Below, piece by piece: positions 7,001 to 15,810 of a stretch of 64,000 nucleotides of DNA; the stretch's first letter is position 1; each line of letters begins with the position of its first letter. The position numbers and the translations under genes are program-made. Source of the DNA: Bacteroidota bacterium (lineage in GTDB: Bacteria; Bacteroidota; Bacteroidia; Bacteroidales; Lentimicrobiaceae). Location: assembly GCA_009773515.1 (NCBI GenBank), contig WSXX01000010.1:81495-145494 (forward strand). Direction: 5' to 3'. Below the pieces are notes generated by a model, which had not been told where the DNA came from, made no database searches, and saw only the letters and a program-made list of their open reading frames with translations.

Positions 7001-9217
7001 TTACCATATTTTAACCACTTTCAAAGTTTCACTCAAGCCAGTCCTTGTGCTGATACGGCAAAAATAGAATCCGGGCTTAACATCAATTGCCGAAAGTCTG
7101 ATTTCATTATTCCCGCTGTTTACCTGCTTTTCCAGTATTTGCCTGCCACTGGCATCGGTGAGCAAAAGCTGAACAGGATAGATTATGTTTGTTCCTGCGA
7201 GCGGCCTGATGATAATTTTATCTTCAAAAGGATTGGGACCTGCTGAAAAGTAGCTGTAAGCGATTGGTTTTGCCTGATCATATGTTCCGGTAACACCGCC
7301 GGTTGTGGTGCGGATCATGACGCCATTTTCTCCGAAAACAATTCCTTCATCGTCATTGAAAAAACAGGCTGCATTTAAGCCGGAAGTTATTTTTGTTTCA
7401 AGAGGAAACCATGTATCTCCGCCATCGGTGGTTCTTTCTATATTGGCAAATGCACCAAGGCCCACAGCATAACCAATGGTTGGCGAGGTAAAATGCAGCG
7501 ATTTATAATAGAGGAAATCAGGGTTGCCCGATGTTGACTGATTCCAGGTAAGTCCGTTGTCATCCGATTTAAATATTTCGACACCGGCGGTTATTAAAAT
7601 GGTATTTTCATCCGGCAGGGCAATATCCTTAGCCGGGCCAAAATCGCCGATGGTAATGGTTTGCCAGGTGTTTCCGCCATCCGTTGAATGGAAAACCGTG
7701 GTGGTCGAATAATTTTCAGAACCGGCAATAAACACTTCATTTTCAGACCGATATTTGATTTTATAACATTCAGCCCCAAAAATATTGCCGGGAGTTACAT
7801 CCTCCCATGTTAGCCCACCATCTGAAGTTCTGATAACAAGGTACTCCCCGCAGATTAGTCCGTTGTTTTCATCAAAGAACTTTACATCATAAGGTTTGAA
7901 TTCATATCCGGTGCTGATTTCTGTCCAGCTCTCACCTCCGTCTGTGGTCTTCAGAAGGCTGACAGTATCATTAAAGTTTTCGGACACACAAAATCCGATA
8001 TCAACAGTCATAAAATAAAAGTCAGAGTTGGGGTTCATGTTATTTACAAAAATGTAATTCCAGCTATTTCCACCATCAAAAGTTTTCATTAACCCATTAC
8101 TGGCAACTCCGCCACTACTGACATCGGTATATACATAACCTACGTTTTCATTTGGGAACTGAGCATCAAAAATTTCTCCTGAAAATGTCCTGTTTTGCTC
8201 AGGCTGCCATGAAATTCCTCCATCATTGGTTTTGAATATCATTCCCTTATTGCCAACTGACAAAGCAGTGTTTTCGTCTGTGTAAATCATTGAATTGGCC
8301 GCGCCCCATGGCATCCAGGGTTGTGAGATTTCGTTCCAGCTTAATCCGCCATCATTTGTCAGCAGAACTTTTGTTTGATACACCCAGGTCTCACAGGCAA
8401 TCATTCCCTGCTGCTCATTAAAAAACGCAAACTTACCGGTATAGGCTGAATAATTTGAAAAAACCTGAGTCCAGTTCAGGCCGGCATCAGTAGTTTTGAA
8501 AATATATCCTATATACTCAGGGGCGTTTCCCTCGATAAAAACGAAACCTGTTGTCGCATTGGTGAAATAACAGTCAATCAATTGACCTTGTGGTAACTGA
8601 TCCGATAAAACTTCCCAGGTCCAGCTTATCCCGCCATCAATTGTTTTCAGGCAATGGGTTGTCCATGAAAAAATAAATCCTGTAAGGCTGTCGGCAAACA
8701 CAATTTGGTTGAGATTGGCCTGCACACCACTTTCAATAGCTTGCCAGCTTTCACCGGCATCGGAGGTTTCAAATAGTTGTCCGGCATCACCAACCGCAAA
8801 ACCATGGGTGTCGCTGAGAAATTCAATGTCGTTGATGCATTGCCAGTTGTAAATGGTGTTTCCCTGATATTTCAGATTCCAGGTTTGGCCACCATCCGTA
8901 GTTTTCAGGATGGTTTCACTTCCTCCGTTAATAAAACCGGTTGATTCATTGATAAAGTGAATTCCTTTACAGATGTATTGATTGTTCATTCCGGCCGGAT
9001 TCAGTATCAGATCCCATGATTCTCCGGCATCATCCGACATCATTATTGTAGAGCCAGCGCAAGCCGCAATCAGCCGGTCGGTGCCCGGAATCCGGATAAC
9101 CTGATTAATCGTATTTTCCTGTGGAGTAGGGGTAACTCTGGTCCAGGGGATTTGTGCCTGTAAGTCAAAAACTGTGATTAAAAGAATACCAATAAGTAAT
9201 GTTCTCAGATAGTTCAT
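7001..9217 (-). CDS. T9SS-sorted beta-propeller protein with 14 YCF48/BNR-like repeats
   Basis: This 738-residue protein has a signal peptide (residues 1-21, ending LQAQ). It carries about fourteen repeats containing TTDGGxTW-type motifs (for example TTDGGQTW, TSDAGESW, TNDGGISW) between residues 45 and 640, as in YCF48/BNR propellers. The last 80 residues form a type IX secretion sorting domain (SYFSAGPNPFEDKIIIRP, then GFYFCRIST). The product should be secreted across the outer membrane and attached to the surface or released. Binding target or enzyme activity is not evident; YCF48-like cyanobacterial proteins assemble photosystem II, which is not relevant here. A TAAATTTG -7 element lies at 9246-9253. 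Confidence 0.85.
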   Translation of the reverse strand: MNYLRTLLIGILLITVFDLQAQIPWTRVTPTPQENTINQVIRIPGTDRLIAACAGSTIMMSDDAGESWDLILNPAGMNNQYICKGIHFINESTGFINGGSETILKTTDGGQTWNLKYQGNTIYNWQCINDIEFLSDTHGFAVGDAGQLFETSDAGESWQAIESGVQANLNQIVFADSLTGFIFSWTTHCLKTIDGGISWTWEVLSDQLPQGQLIDCYFTNATTGFVFIEGNAPEYIGYIFKTTDAGLNWTQVFSNYSAYTGKFAFFNEQQGMIACETWVYQTKVLLTNDGGLSWNEISQPWMPWGAANSMIYTDENTALSVGNKGMIFKTNDGGISWQPEQNRTFSGEIFDAQFPNENVGYVYTDVSSGGVASNGLMKTFDGGNSWNYIFVNNMNPNSDFYFMTVDIGFCVSENFNDTVSLLKTTDGGESWTEISTGYEFKPYDVKFFDENNGLICGEYLVIRTSDGGLTWEDVTPGNIFGAECYKIKYRSENEVFIAGSENYSTTTVFHSTDGGNTWQTITIGDFGPAKDIALPDENTILITAGVEIFKSDDNGLTWNQSTSGNPDFLYYKSLHFTSPTIGYAVGLGAFANIERTTDGGDTWFPLETKITSGLNAACFFNDDEGIVFGENGVMIRTTTGGVTGTYDQAKPIAYSYFSAGPNPFEDKIIIRPLAGTNIIYPVQLLLTDASGRQILEKQVNSGNNEIRLSAIDVKPGFYFCRISTRTGLSETLKVVKIW

Positions 9218-9245
9218 GGCGAATTAATTTATAATACAACTGATA

Positions 9246-9253
9246 CAAATTTA
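9246..9253 (-). promoter_or_regulatory. Bacteroidota -7 promoter element for the YCF48-like T9SS cargo
   Basis: The minus strand reads TAAATTTG, 29 bp upstream of the start at 9217. Confidence 0.45.
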
Positions 9254-9503
9254 TGAAAAATTATATCCGGAAAAAATATATTTGAAATATGCCTGAATCC
9301 CGCAAGGCAGGGTTTGACTGATTGAAATCAAGCCTTTGGCGAAAACAAGGTAAGATCAAGCCAAGCCCTGACTTATGGATTTAATTAGATGGATATGACA
9401 AAGTCAGTTATTTTCGTTAAATCATTCTTCTCATTGAACAATACTCCAAAAGTCATGTTTAATGTTTAACTCAAATAGTTAAACAAAAACAAAAATAAGA
9501 AAC

Positions 9504-10010
9504 ATGAAAAATTTATTTGTAATCATGATTGCGCTTGTAATTTCAGTAAGTGCTTTCAGTCAGAAAAATGATGTTGTTGACATTGCAATCAGTTCTGCCG
9601 ATCATACAACGCTTGTAGCTGCCGTTAAAGCAGCCGATTTAGTAGCAACATTAAAGGGTACAGGTCCATTCACTGTTTTTGCGCCAACCAATGCTGCTTT
9701 TGCCAAACTTCCTGCAGGTACAGTTGAGAGTTTGCTTAAGCCGGAGAATAAAGCTCAACTTGCCAAAATCCTTACCTATCATGTAATCAGCGGTAATTTT
9801 GACGCAGCAGCAGTAGTTGCAGCCATTAAAAACGGTAAAGGTAAAGTTGAATTAACAACAGTAAGCGGGGGTATTTTAATTGCTTCAATGGATAATGGAA
9901 AAGTAAAACTGACCGATGAATCAGGTAATTCAGCATTTGTTACTGCAACTGACCTTAAAGGCAGCAATGGAGTTATCCATGTGATTGACGGAGTGGTTCT
10001 TCCTATTTAA
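9504..10010 (+). CDS. secreted fasciclin (FAS1) domain protein
   Basis: This 168-residue protein consists of a signal peptide (about residues 1-19, ending AFSQ) and a single FAS1 domain. The H1 box is visible as TGPFTVFAPTNAAFAKLP near residues 52-69, and the H2 box as GSNGVIHVIDGVVLP at the C-terminus. FAS1 proteins mediate adhesion or bind small ligands at the cell surface. The length is typical of single-domain bacterial forms. A rho-independent terminator follows at 10032-10064, so the gene is probably monocistronic. Confidence 0.92.
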   Translation: MKNLFVIMIALVISVSAFSQKNDVVDIAISSADHTTLVAAVKAADLVATLKGTGPFTVFAPTNAAFAKLPAGTVESLLKPENKAQLAKILTYHVISGNFDAAAVVAAIKNGKGKVELTTVSGGILIASMDNGKVKLTDESGNSAFVTATDLKGSNGVIHVIDGVVLPI

Positions 10011-10031
10011 ATTCGCCTCATTTTATTGCAG

Positions 10032-10064
10032 AGATCCTTTGAGAAATCGAAGGGTCTTTTTTTT
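10032..10064 (+). terminator. intrinsic terminator after the fasciclin gene
   Basis: The arms AGATCCTT and AAGGGTCT pair with one G-U, with a 10-base loop, followed by a run of eight T. Confidence 0.8.
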
Positions 10065-10213
10065 CTCTCCTCAGGGCATAATTATTAGCTCCGCCAAAGC
10101 AAAAAGAGAATAGATTCCTTCTTAATGAGTCATTGAAAATGTTTAATATAAATACAAAAACGTTGAACAAAAAATTATAGTAACTGTTTATATATTAAAC
10201 TAAATAACTCAAC

Positions 10214-10810
10214 ATGAAGACATTTTTTGTTTTAATTGCCATTGGTATTGTTCTGATGGTTCTGTTTCAATCTTTCACCATTATGTCTTTAAACAAAACC
10301 GAAGAACAAAAATATTCCGTTGTCTTAAAAGAGAAGGATTTCGAAATCAGATTTTACCCTTCTGCAACGCTTGCTACAATTAATTCAAATGCAAAAACCT
10401 ACAAAGATTTGTCGGGTCCGGGTTTTCGGAAACTTGCTGGTTATATTTTTGGTGGCAATGAGACGAATACAAATATTGCAATGACTTCGCCGGTCCACAT
10501 GAACATCAATGATTCTGCTTCCACTATGAGTTTTGTAATGCCATCGGCCTACACCGCAGAAAATCTGCCAAAACCCAATAATTCTGAAGTGACTATTCAA
10601 AAAACTCAGGATGAATATGTTGCAGTAATCCGTTTTGGCGGATTTGCCTCAGACAAAGAACTGACATTTTATGCTGAAAAACTTCACAATATTCTGGCAG
10701 AAAAAGGTATAACTTCTTATGGAAATACCAGATTTTTGGGGTACAATCCACCATTTCAGCTCGTTAACCGGAAGAATGAAATTATTGTTTCGGTCAATTG
10801 GAACGAGTAA
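10214..10810 (+). CDS. SOUL/HEBP-family heme-binding protein
   Basis: This 198-residue protein has an N-terminal hydrophobic segment (residues 4-24) serving as signal or anchor. The remainder is a SOUL domain: DFEIRFYPSATLATI near residues 42-56, GPGFRKLAGYIFGGN near 68-82, IAMTSPVHM near 88-96, and YGNTRFLGYNPPF near 170-182. Family members bind heme or porphyrin weakly. It is not close enough to its neighbours to define an operon, and no regulatory site was seen. Confidence 0.9.
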   Translation: MKTFFVLIAIGIVLMVLFQSFTIMSLNKTEEQKYSVVLKEKDFEIRFYPSATLATINSNAKTYKDLSGPGFRKLAGYIFGGNETNTNIAMTSPVHMNINDSASTMSFVMPSAYTAENLPKPNNSEVTIQKTQDEYVAVIRFGGFASDKELTFYAEKLHNILAEKGITSYGNTRFLGYNPPFQLVNRKNEIIVSVNWNE

Positions 10811-10903
10811 ATTAGCCAGAAATTTAAAGAACCTTTAAATAGGATTTAATTGGCTTTGATTTGTACTCAAAATTCAATCTCGTTGAGTTAAGATCAGCGT
10901 TTA

Positions 10904-11007
10904 AACACTTCGACTCAGTGTGACATTCGTATTATAGAAGTATTGATTCTTTTTAATGCACTCACATTCAATAACATTCAATGTCATCCTGAGCGGAGTC
11001 CAAGGAC
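10904..11007. repeat. MITE-like dispersed element with terminal inverted repeats, copy 1
   Basis: The left end reads CACTTCGACTCAGTGTGACA and the right end contains TCATCCTGAGCGGAGTCCAA, imperfect inverted repeats of each other, about 104 bp apart. An internal TTTTTAATGCAC stretch is shared with a similar element at 60781-60902. No coding capacity is seen. Confidence 0.6.
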
Positions 11008-11078
11008 TTTTTTGATTTTCATTACATGAACATACTGCTCAGAGACTTTACACAATCCTGGAAAATAACTAAAAAATT

Positions 11079-12053
11079 ATGAAACAAAACCTTCCCCTGC
11101 GATCGATAGGCAAATCTGATCTGATGATAACACCCATTGGTTTGGGCTGCTGGCAGTTCAGCAAACAAAATAATATGGCCGGAAAATTCTGGCCAAAGAT
11201 GGAAGATGATCTTATTGAAGAAATGGTAAAGATATCTCTGGAAGGTGGCATCAACTGGTTTGATACTGCCGAGGTATATGGCAACGGAGCTTCTGAAAAA
11301 GCTTTGGCAGCATCGCTTAAGGATCTCGGCAAAAATCAGGGCGAAATTATCGTGGCAACCAAATGGTGGCCCATGTTCAGAACTGCTTCAAATATCCTGA
11401 AAACAATTGATCAGCGCCTTGATGCTCTTGCACCATATCCCATTGATCTTTATCAGGTTCACCAGCCGTGGGGCTTTTCAAACGAAAAAGCCGAAATGGA
11501 AGCCATGGCAAAGTTGGTAAAAGAGCAAAAAATACGTTATGTCGGGGTAAGTAATTTTTCAGCTTCAAAAATGAGGTCTGCATGGGAGGCTTTACAGAAG
11601 CACGGTATTCATCTGGTTTCCAATCAGGTGAGATATAGCCTGCTCGATCGTAAAATTGAATCCAACGGAATACTGGAAACCGCCAAAGAGCTTGGAATTA
11701 CAATTATTGCATACTCTCCGCTGGCGCAGGGACTGGTTACCGGGAAGTTTCACGATAACCCGGATTTATTGAAAAACATCGGAATGCGTAAATATTCTTC
11801 GTCGTTCAAACCATCTGGACTTGAAAAGAGCAGGCCTGTTGTAAAATATGTTCAGGAGCTCGCCATTAAATATGGTGTTACTCCATCTCAGATTGCCCTC
11901 AACTGGCTGATCAATTCGCATGGAGAAACTGTAGTTGCCATCCCCGGCGCTACCAAAGAATCTCATGCAAGAGAAAATGCAGGAACCATGACCTTCACAT
12001 TGACTGCTGAAGACCTGAATTTGCTTGATAAGAAGAGTGCTATGTTCAGATAA
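11079..12053 (+). CDS. aldo/keto reductase
   Basis: This 324-residue NAD(P)H-dependent oxidoreductase shows the AKR catalytic tetrad: Asp and Tyr in WFDTAEVYGNG near residues 61-71, Lys in VATKWWP near 92, and His in YQVHQPWG near 125. The cofactor-binding region includes SPLAQGLVTGKF near 208-219 and IPGATKESHARENAG near 290-304. It is followed after 15 bp by the peroxiredoxin gene, so the pair is probably one operon with a role in detoxifying carbonyls and peroxides. The substrate is not predictable. Confidence 0.93.
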   Translation: MKQNLPLRSIGKSDLMITPIGLGCWQFSKQNNMAGKFWPKMEDDLIEEMVKISLEGGINWFDTAEVYGNGASEKALAASLKDLGKNQGEIIVATKWWPMFRTASNILKTIDQRLDALAPYPIDLYQVHQPWGFSNEKAEMEAMAKLVKEQKIRYVGVSNFSASKMRSAWEALQKHGIHLVSNQVRYSLLDRKIESNGILETAKELGITIIAYSPLAQGLVTGKFHDNPDLLKNIGMRKYSSSFKPSGLEKSRPVVKYVQELAIKYGVTPSQIALNWLINSHGETVVAIPGATKESHARENAGTMTFTLTAEDLNLLDKKSAMFR

Positions 12054-12068
12054 AATAAAATCAAAAAC

Positions 12069-12539
12069 ATGAATGAAGTCAAAGTTGGCAGTACCATCCC
12101 TGCATTTACCCTGCCCGATCAGAACGGAAATTTATTTGATATAAATACCGTTATCGGAAAAAAGAACCTTGTGATTTATTTTTATCCGAAAGATGACACT
12201 CCCGGCTGCACTGCGCAGGCCTGTGCTTTCCGCGATCAGTTTGAAGTTTTCAGTGATGCAGACGCGGTTATTGTTGGCATCAGCAGTCAATCGGTTAAAA
12301 GCCACAAGGAGTTTGCTGAAAAGCACAGGCTCAGTTTCACGTTGCTCAGCGATGAAGGCAATAAAATAAGGAAGCTTTTTGGGGTGCCAACAAATTTATT
12401 CGGATTGTTACCGGGGCGCGTAACCTATGTTACAGATAAATCGGGTAAAGTGATTTATACTTTCAATTCTCAACTCCAAACCGAAAAACATGTGGATGAA
12501 GCATTGAGGATATTAAAGGAAGTGAAAAGTGAAGAGTGA
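12069..12539 (+). CDS. bcp: thioredoxin-dependent peroxiredoxin (BCP/PrxQ type)
   Basis: This 156-residue thiol peroxidase reduces hydroperoxides using thioredoxin. The peroxidatic Cys47 and resolving Cys52 lie in the motif PKDDTPGCTAQACAFRD, the five-residue spacing being typical of the BCP/PrxQ class. The chain has no signal peptide and is of normal length. It starts 15 bp after the aldo/keto reductase and is likely co-transcribed with it. Confidence 0.95.
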   Translation: MNEVKVGSTIPAFTLPDQNGNLFDINTVIGKKNLVIYFYPKDDTPGCTAQACAFRDQFEVFSDADAVIVGISSQSVKSHKEFAEKHRLSFTLLSDEGNKIRKLFGVPTNLFGLLPGRVTYVTDKSGKVIYTFNSQLQTEKHVDEALRILKEVKSEE

Positions 12540-12639
12540 AAAGTGCCCTTCTCCAAGAGCTCAGGGGCCAAAAAATGAAAAGTTTGCTCTGTGAATAAAG
12601 CTGCACTTTGCTGAGTTGAGAACCTGTCCGCCTCATTCG

Positions 12640-12789
12640 GGTAAACCTTCCAGGTTACTCCGCCTCGGGTGGGAAAACCAGGAAGCTTACTCCGAAACGC
12701 CTGAATCGCAATCTTATCGCCTGGTGTCAGAACATCAGCAAAGAAGAGCTCAGATTTTCAGTATCTGCGGAAACGACCTTCTAAAATTG
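12640..12789. repeat. dispersed repeat family A, copy 1
   Basis: This stretch of about 150 bp matches 14324-14469 with scattered differences. Shared blocks include GGTTACTCCG, TTACTCCGAAACGCC, GCAAAGAAGAGCTCAG and GTATCTGCGG, ending in TTCTAAAAT. It has no evident function. Confidence 0.8.
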
Positions 12790-12854
12790 ACCACTGGGAG
12801 TGATTGATAAAGAATCTGAATCACGGCCGATAATAGCATTATGGTCAAATTTTA

Positions 12855-12951
12855 GGCAGTCGCTGAGCAGATACGAGGCCTAACGGCTTGAGTGACAGAA
12901 AATCAATAACTGCGACTCAAGCAGTGGCCGAAGAAGGTAAAAACACCATAT
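12855..12951. repeat. dispersed repeat family B, copy 1
   Basis: This matches 17181-17277. Shared blocks are GAGCAGATACGAGGCCTAAC, GAGTGACAGAAAAT, GCGACTCAAG and GGCCGAAG, ending near ACACCAT/GCACCAT. Confidence 0.8.
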
Positions 12952-12966
12952 ACCCGGGAAAGAGAG

Positions 12967-12974
12967 TATATTTG
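12967..12974 (+). promoter_or_regulatory. Bacteroidota -7 promoter element for tspO
   Basis: TATATTTG matches TAnnTTTG, 39 bp upstream of the tspO start. Confidence 0.5.
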
Positions 12975-13013
12975 TCTTACAGATTATTTCATTTAACTTA
13001 AATTCAAGTAATT

Positions 13014-13493
13014 ATGAAAACTACTCATATCTGGAAGTTGATATTTTCCATCTTATTGCCACTTTTAATTGGCGCGATTGCAGGTATGTTCACTGCCCAG
13101 GCAGTACCTGATTGGTATAACCAACTCAACCAGCCATCGTTCAATCCTCCCGGCTGGATTTTTGGGCCTGTATGGACAATACTCTATATTGTTATGGGTT
13201 TTTCATTATTCCTGATCTGGAAACTCGAAGCCGGGAAACAACGGAACCAGGCAATTGCGATTTTTTTTGTGCAATTGCTTTTGAACTTTGGCTGGAGTTT
13301 TTTCTTTTTCTATTTCCAGATGATCGGCGTTGCATTGGTTGAAATTATTGTATTATGGTTAACAATCGTTTTAATGCTTACCCGGTTTTATAAACTAAAG
13401 CCACTGGCAGCTTATCTTAATATTCCTTATTTGTTGTGGGTAACTTTTGCCACGGTGCTGAATGCGGCGTATTTTTTTCTGAACAGGAGTTGA
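13014..13493 (+). CDS. tspO: TspO/MBR family tryptophan-rich sensory protein
   Basis: This 159-residue protein has five predicted membrane helices and the conserved Trp- and Pro-rich family motifs: QPSFNPPGWIFGPVWTILY near residues 39-57, LNFGWSFFFF near 90-99, and a C-terminal LNAAYFFLNR. TspO proteins bind porphyrins and tetrapyrroles and modulate stress responses. The length is normal. The gene has its own promoter element and stands alone between repeats. Confidence 0.93.
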   Translation: MKTTHIWKLIFSILLPLLIGAIAGMFTAQAVPDWYNQLNQPSFNPPGWIFGPVWTILYIVMGFSLFLIWKLEAGKQRNQAIAIFFVQLLLNFGWSFFFFYFQMIGVALVEIIVLWLTIVLMLTRFYKLKPLAAYLNIPYLLWVTFATVLNAAYFFLNRS

Positions 13494-13707
13494 GGTAGAA
13501 ATTAAAATCTGATCTGATCGCATCAATTCTTTTAAGACGCAGGTGCTGTTATTTTCCAGACTTTTTTTCCAAAATTTGCAATATTTTTAAATCCTGAAGA
13601 ATTCCGAAAAACATTTGCTTTCATTTAGTCAAACCCTGAATTACGGATTTTAAGTATATTTTATAATTCTGTTGTTTAGTATAAGTGAATCCAAAAAATA
13701 ATCCGAA

Positions 13708-14193
13708 ATGAGTAACCTTGTCGCCGTCAGAAAATACATTGAGGAGATATTTAAAACCAGCCGGTTTGCAGTTCTTGCGACTGAAGGGGATGGTCAGCCA
13801 CACGCAAGTTTTATTGCAATTACACCAATGGATAGCTACCGTGCCCTTATTTTTGCCACTTACCGCAATACCCGGAAATACTCAAACCTTACGCGCAATG
13901 GCAAAGTAGCACTGCTGGTTGAAAGTGGGAAATATCTGAACCAGACTCAACAGGATAGTTTTGTACTCACGGCATTCGGGCATGTTGAAGAAATAGGCAT
14001 TGCAGATCGTGAGTTTGTTTTTAACAAACATCTTGAATGGCATCCTGATTTATTGGCTTTTATGCAAACCGAAGATTGCACCCTGGTCAGGATAAAAGTT
14101 GACACCTATCAGATAGTTCGCGGTATTGATGATGTGGAATGGTGGACAATAGCCGATCTGGATGAGGCGGAAGAAGGAGACAGGGGTAATTGA
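13708..14193 (+). CDS. pyridoxamine 5'-phosphate oxidase-like flavin-binding protein
   Basis: This 161-residue protein has the split-barrel FMN-binding fold of the PNPOx-like family. Visible marks are RFAVLATEGDGQPHASFIAI near residues 19-38, LIFATYRNTRKYSNL near 49-63 and VALLVES near 69-75. Such proteins bind FMN, F420 or heme; which one cannot be read from the sequence. No signal peptide is present. It starts 214 bp after tspO and is probably transcribed independently. Confidence 0.83.
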   Translation: MSNLVAVRKYIEEIFKTSRFAVLATEGDGQPHASFIAITPMDSYRALIFATYRNTRKYSNLTRNGKVALLVESGKYLNQTQQDSFVLTAFGHVEEIGIADREFVFNKHLEWHPDLLAFMQTEDCTLVRIKVDTYQIVRGIDDVEWWTIADLDEAEEGDRGN

Positions 14194-14511
14194 ATACAAA
14201 TGCCTGTTAGAAGGTACTTCTTGATGAGAAGGTGCCCAAAGGGCAACTTGCCCCGTCGCACTTTTGTGACGAGGGTTGAGGTGATGCCGCAACAGAAGAT
14301 CAAAAACCTTCCAGATTGAAAGAAAACCCGGAAGGTTACTCCGCTTCGGGCGGGAAAACCCGGAAGTTTACTCCGAAACGCCGGAAGCGCAAACTAATCG
14401 TCTGGCGGCAGAACAACCGCAAAGAAGAGCTCAGGTTCTCCGTATCTGCGGGAGCGACTTTCTAAAATAGACCTGTGAGGGTTGTTTTAAACTTTCCTTT
14501 TCAGCTATGCA
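14194..14511. other. gene-free interval with repeat A copy 2
   Basis: Apart from a copy of repeat family A at 14324-14469, no gene, terminator or RNA could be supported in this convergent interval. Confidence 0.6.
14324..14469. repeat. dispersed repeat family A, copy 2
   Basis: This is the second copy of the sequence at 12640-12789, in the same orientation, with small differences throughout. Confidence 0.8.
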
Positions 14512-15810
14512 TTAAAGTGGTGAACCAGCTTGGTTATACCAAAAAACATTTTCAGGTTTCCACTTATCTTTGGGCTGATCTTCGCCTGTAGGGTAGCCAA
14601 TCGGTATGACATTTAAAGGCACATGTTTCTCAGGAAGGCTCAAGGTTTCAATAACTACCTTAGTTCTGTCGTCGTAAGGGAAGGCAGCCGTCCACACAGC
14701 GCCTAAACCAATGCTCTCGGCTGCAAGAAGTATATTTTGCGTGGCTGCTGAACAGTCCTGCACCCAATAAGCCTGTTCTTTCAGGTTGCCGGCCTTCTCC
14801 ATATCACCACACACCACAATGGCCGCCTGCGCCTGAAGCAGCATCTTGGCATAAGGCAACTGCTTGCCAAGTGCATCGAGGGTTTCGCGTTTGGTAACCA
14901 CATAAAAGACCCAGGGCTGCCTGTTGACTGCTGTTGGGGCTGCCATGCCTGCACGCAGCAAAATCTCAATCTGTTCCTTCGAAACGGCCTGATCGGTAAA
15001 ATGCCGCACACTCTTGCGGTTGTGAATCACCTTCAGGGTTTGGTTTACGTATTTTTTTCGGTTGGCCGGAACATATGGCAGACCATCTATTTCATGCAAT
15101 GATTCGCCTGCTTCAGCCACAAAATCTCCGCTTTCGTAGTATTTTCCGTCTGCATAAATCAGTGGGTTCAACAAGGCCATATCCACCTTGCCATCGGCGT
15201 CAAGGATGGACTCATCAGCTTTTACATCAATAATTTTTCCGATAAACTGACGGTGCGAACCAAGCTCATGAATGGCCGTAAGCTCGCACTCGATTACAAT
15301 GGGGAATTCTTTCACATAGGGAGCGTTTACAAATTCTGCTCTTACCGGCGTAAGTCCTGTTTCCTTGAATTTATCAACATCCCTGCCCGAAAACCGGCCT
15401 GCATAATCCACATACCTGACCATGTCGGCCGATGGGATGTTAACTGTAAAAGCCTTCGATTCGGTTACATTGCCATAGGAGTATGTGGCTGGCCGCATAG
15501 AAACAGCAATACTCAGGGGGTCGGAGTTGCTGATGCCAATCCAGGCAGCGGTCATAATGTTGGGTTTTCCGTCTTTATCATAGGTGCCAATCACCGCAGC
15601 GGGTTTTGGGTGCAGTTCAGCCCTCACACCCAACGATCTCTTTTTAAATGGAACATAGGCAGAGTCGGAAGCCGAGGGTTGTGCACCTTCGGATGCAATT
15701 GATGTGCTTTTTTTGCGCATGGTGGATGGGTCATTTTTAGCTGCCAGAAGTATAGCCAGCACCAATACTGCTGTGGCAAGAACAATATTCAGAAATTTAC
15801 TTTTTTGCAT
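14512..15810 (-). CDS. membrane-anchored flavin reductase-nitroreductase fusion protein
   Basis: From the ATG at 15810 the protein has 432 residues; an upstream TTG at 15816 is less likely. Residues about 6-25 form one hydrophobic anchor. Residues about 60-235 are a flavin reductase-like FMN domain (HPKPAAVIGTYDKDGKPNIM, then TAAWIGISNSDPL). Residues about 260-425 are a nitroreductase domain (IHNRKSVRHFTDQAVS, MAAPTAVNRQPW, AATQNILLAAESIGLGAVW, IPIGYPTGED). Both domains bind FMN. The gene overlaps the upstream FMN-binding/Fe-S membrane protein by 14 bp, so the two are coupled. The anchor implies that the fusion works at the membrane, perhaps on its outer face, and receives electrons from its partner; this is inference. 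Confidence 0.82.
   Translation of the reverse strand: MQKSKFLNIVLATAVLVLAILLAAKNDPSTMRKKSTSIASEGAQPSASDSAYVPFKKRSLGVRAELHPKPAAVIGTYDKDGKPNIMTAAWIGISNSDPLSIAVSMRPATYSYGNVTESKAFTVNIPSADMVRYVDYAGRFSGRDVDKFKETGLTPVRAEFVNAPYVKEFPIVIECELTAIHELGSHRQFIGKIIDVKADESILDADGKVDMALLNPLIYADGKYYESGDFVAEAGESLHEIDGLPYVPANRKKYVNQTLKVIHNRKSVRHFTDQAVSKEQIEILLRAGMAAPTAVNRQPWVFYVVTKRETLDALGKQLPYAKMLLQAQAAIVVCGDMEKAGNLKEQAYWVQDCSAATQNILLAAESIGLGAVWTAAFPYDDRTKVVIETLSLPEKHVPLNVIPIGYPTGEDQPKDKWKPENVFWYNQAGSPL

Larger units (their letters stand above)
12540..13013. other. gene-free interval with dispersed repeats and the tspO promoter
   Basis: No credible gene is seen here. The interval holds a copy of repeat family A (12640-12789), a copy of repeat family B (12855-12951) and a promoter element for tspO at 12967-12974. 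The short reading frames inside the repeats are not conserved in the other copies. Confidence 0.7.

Noticed and set aside
12616..12807. Plus-strand 63-residue frame in repeat A
   Set aside because: The frame is not kept in the second copy of the repeat at 14324-14469.
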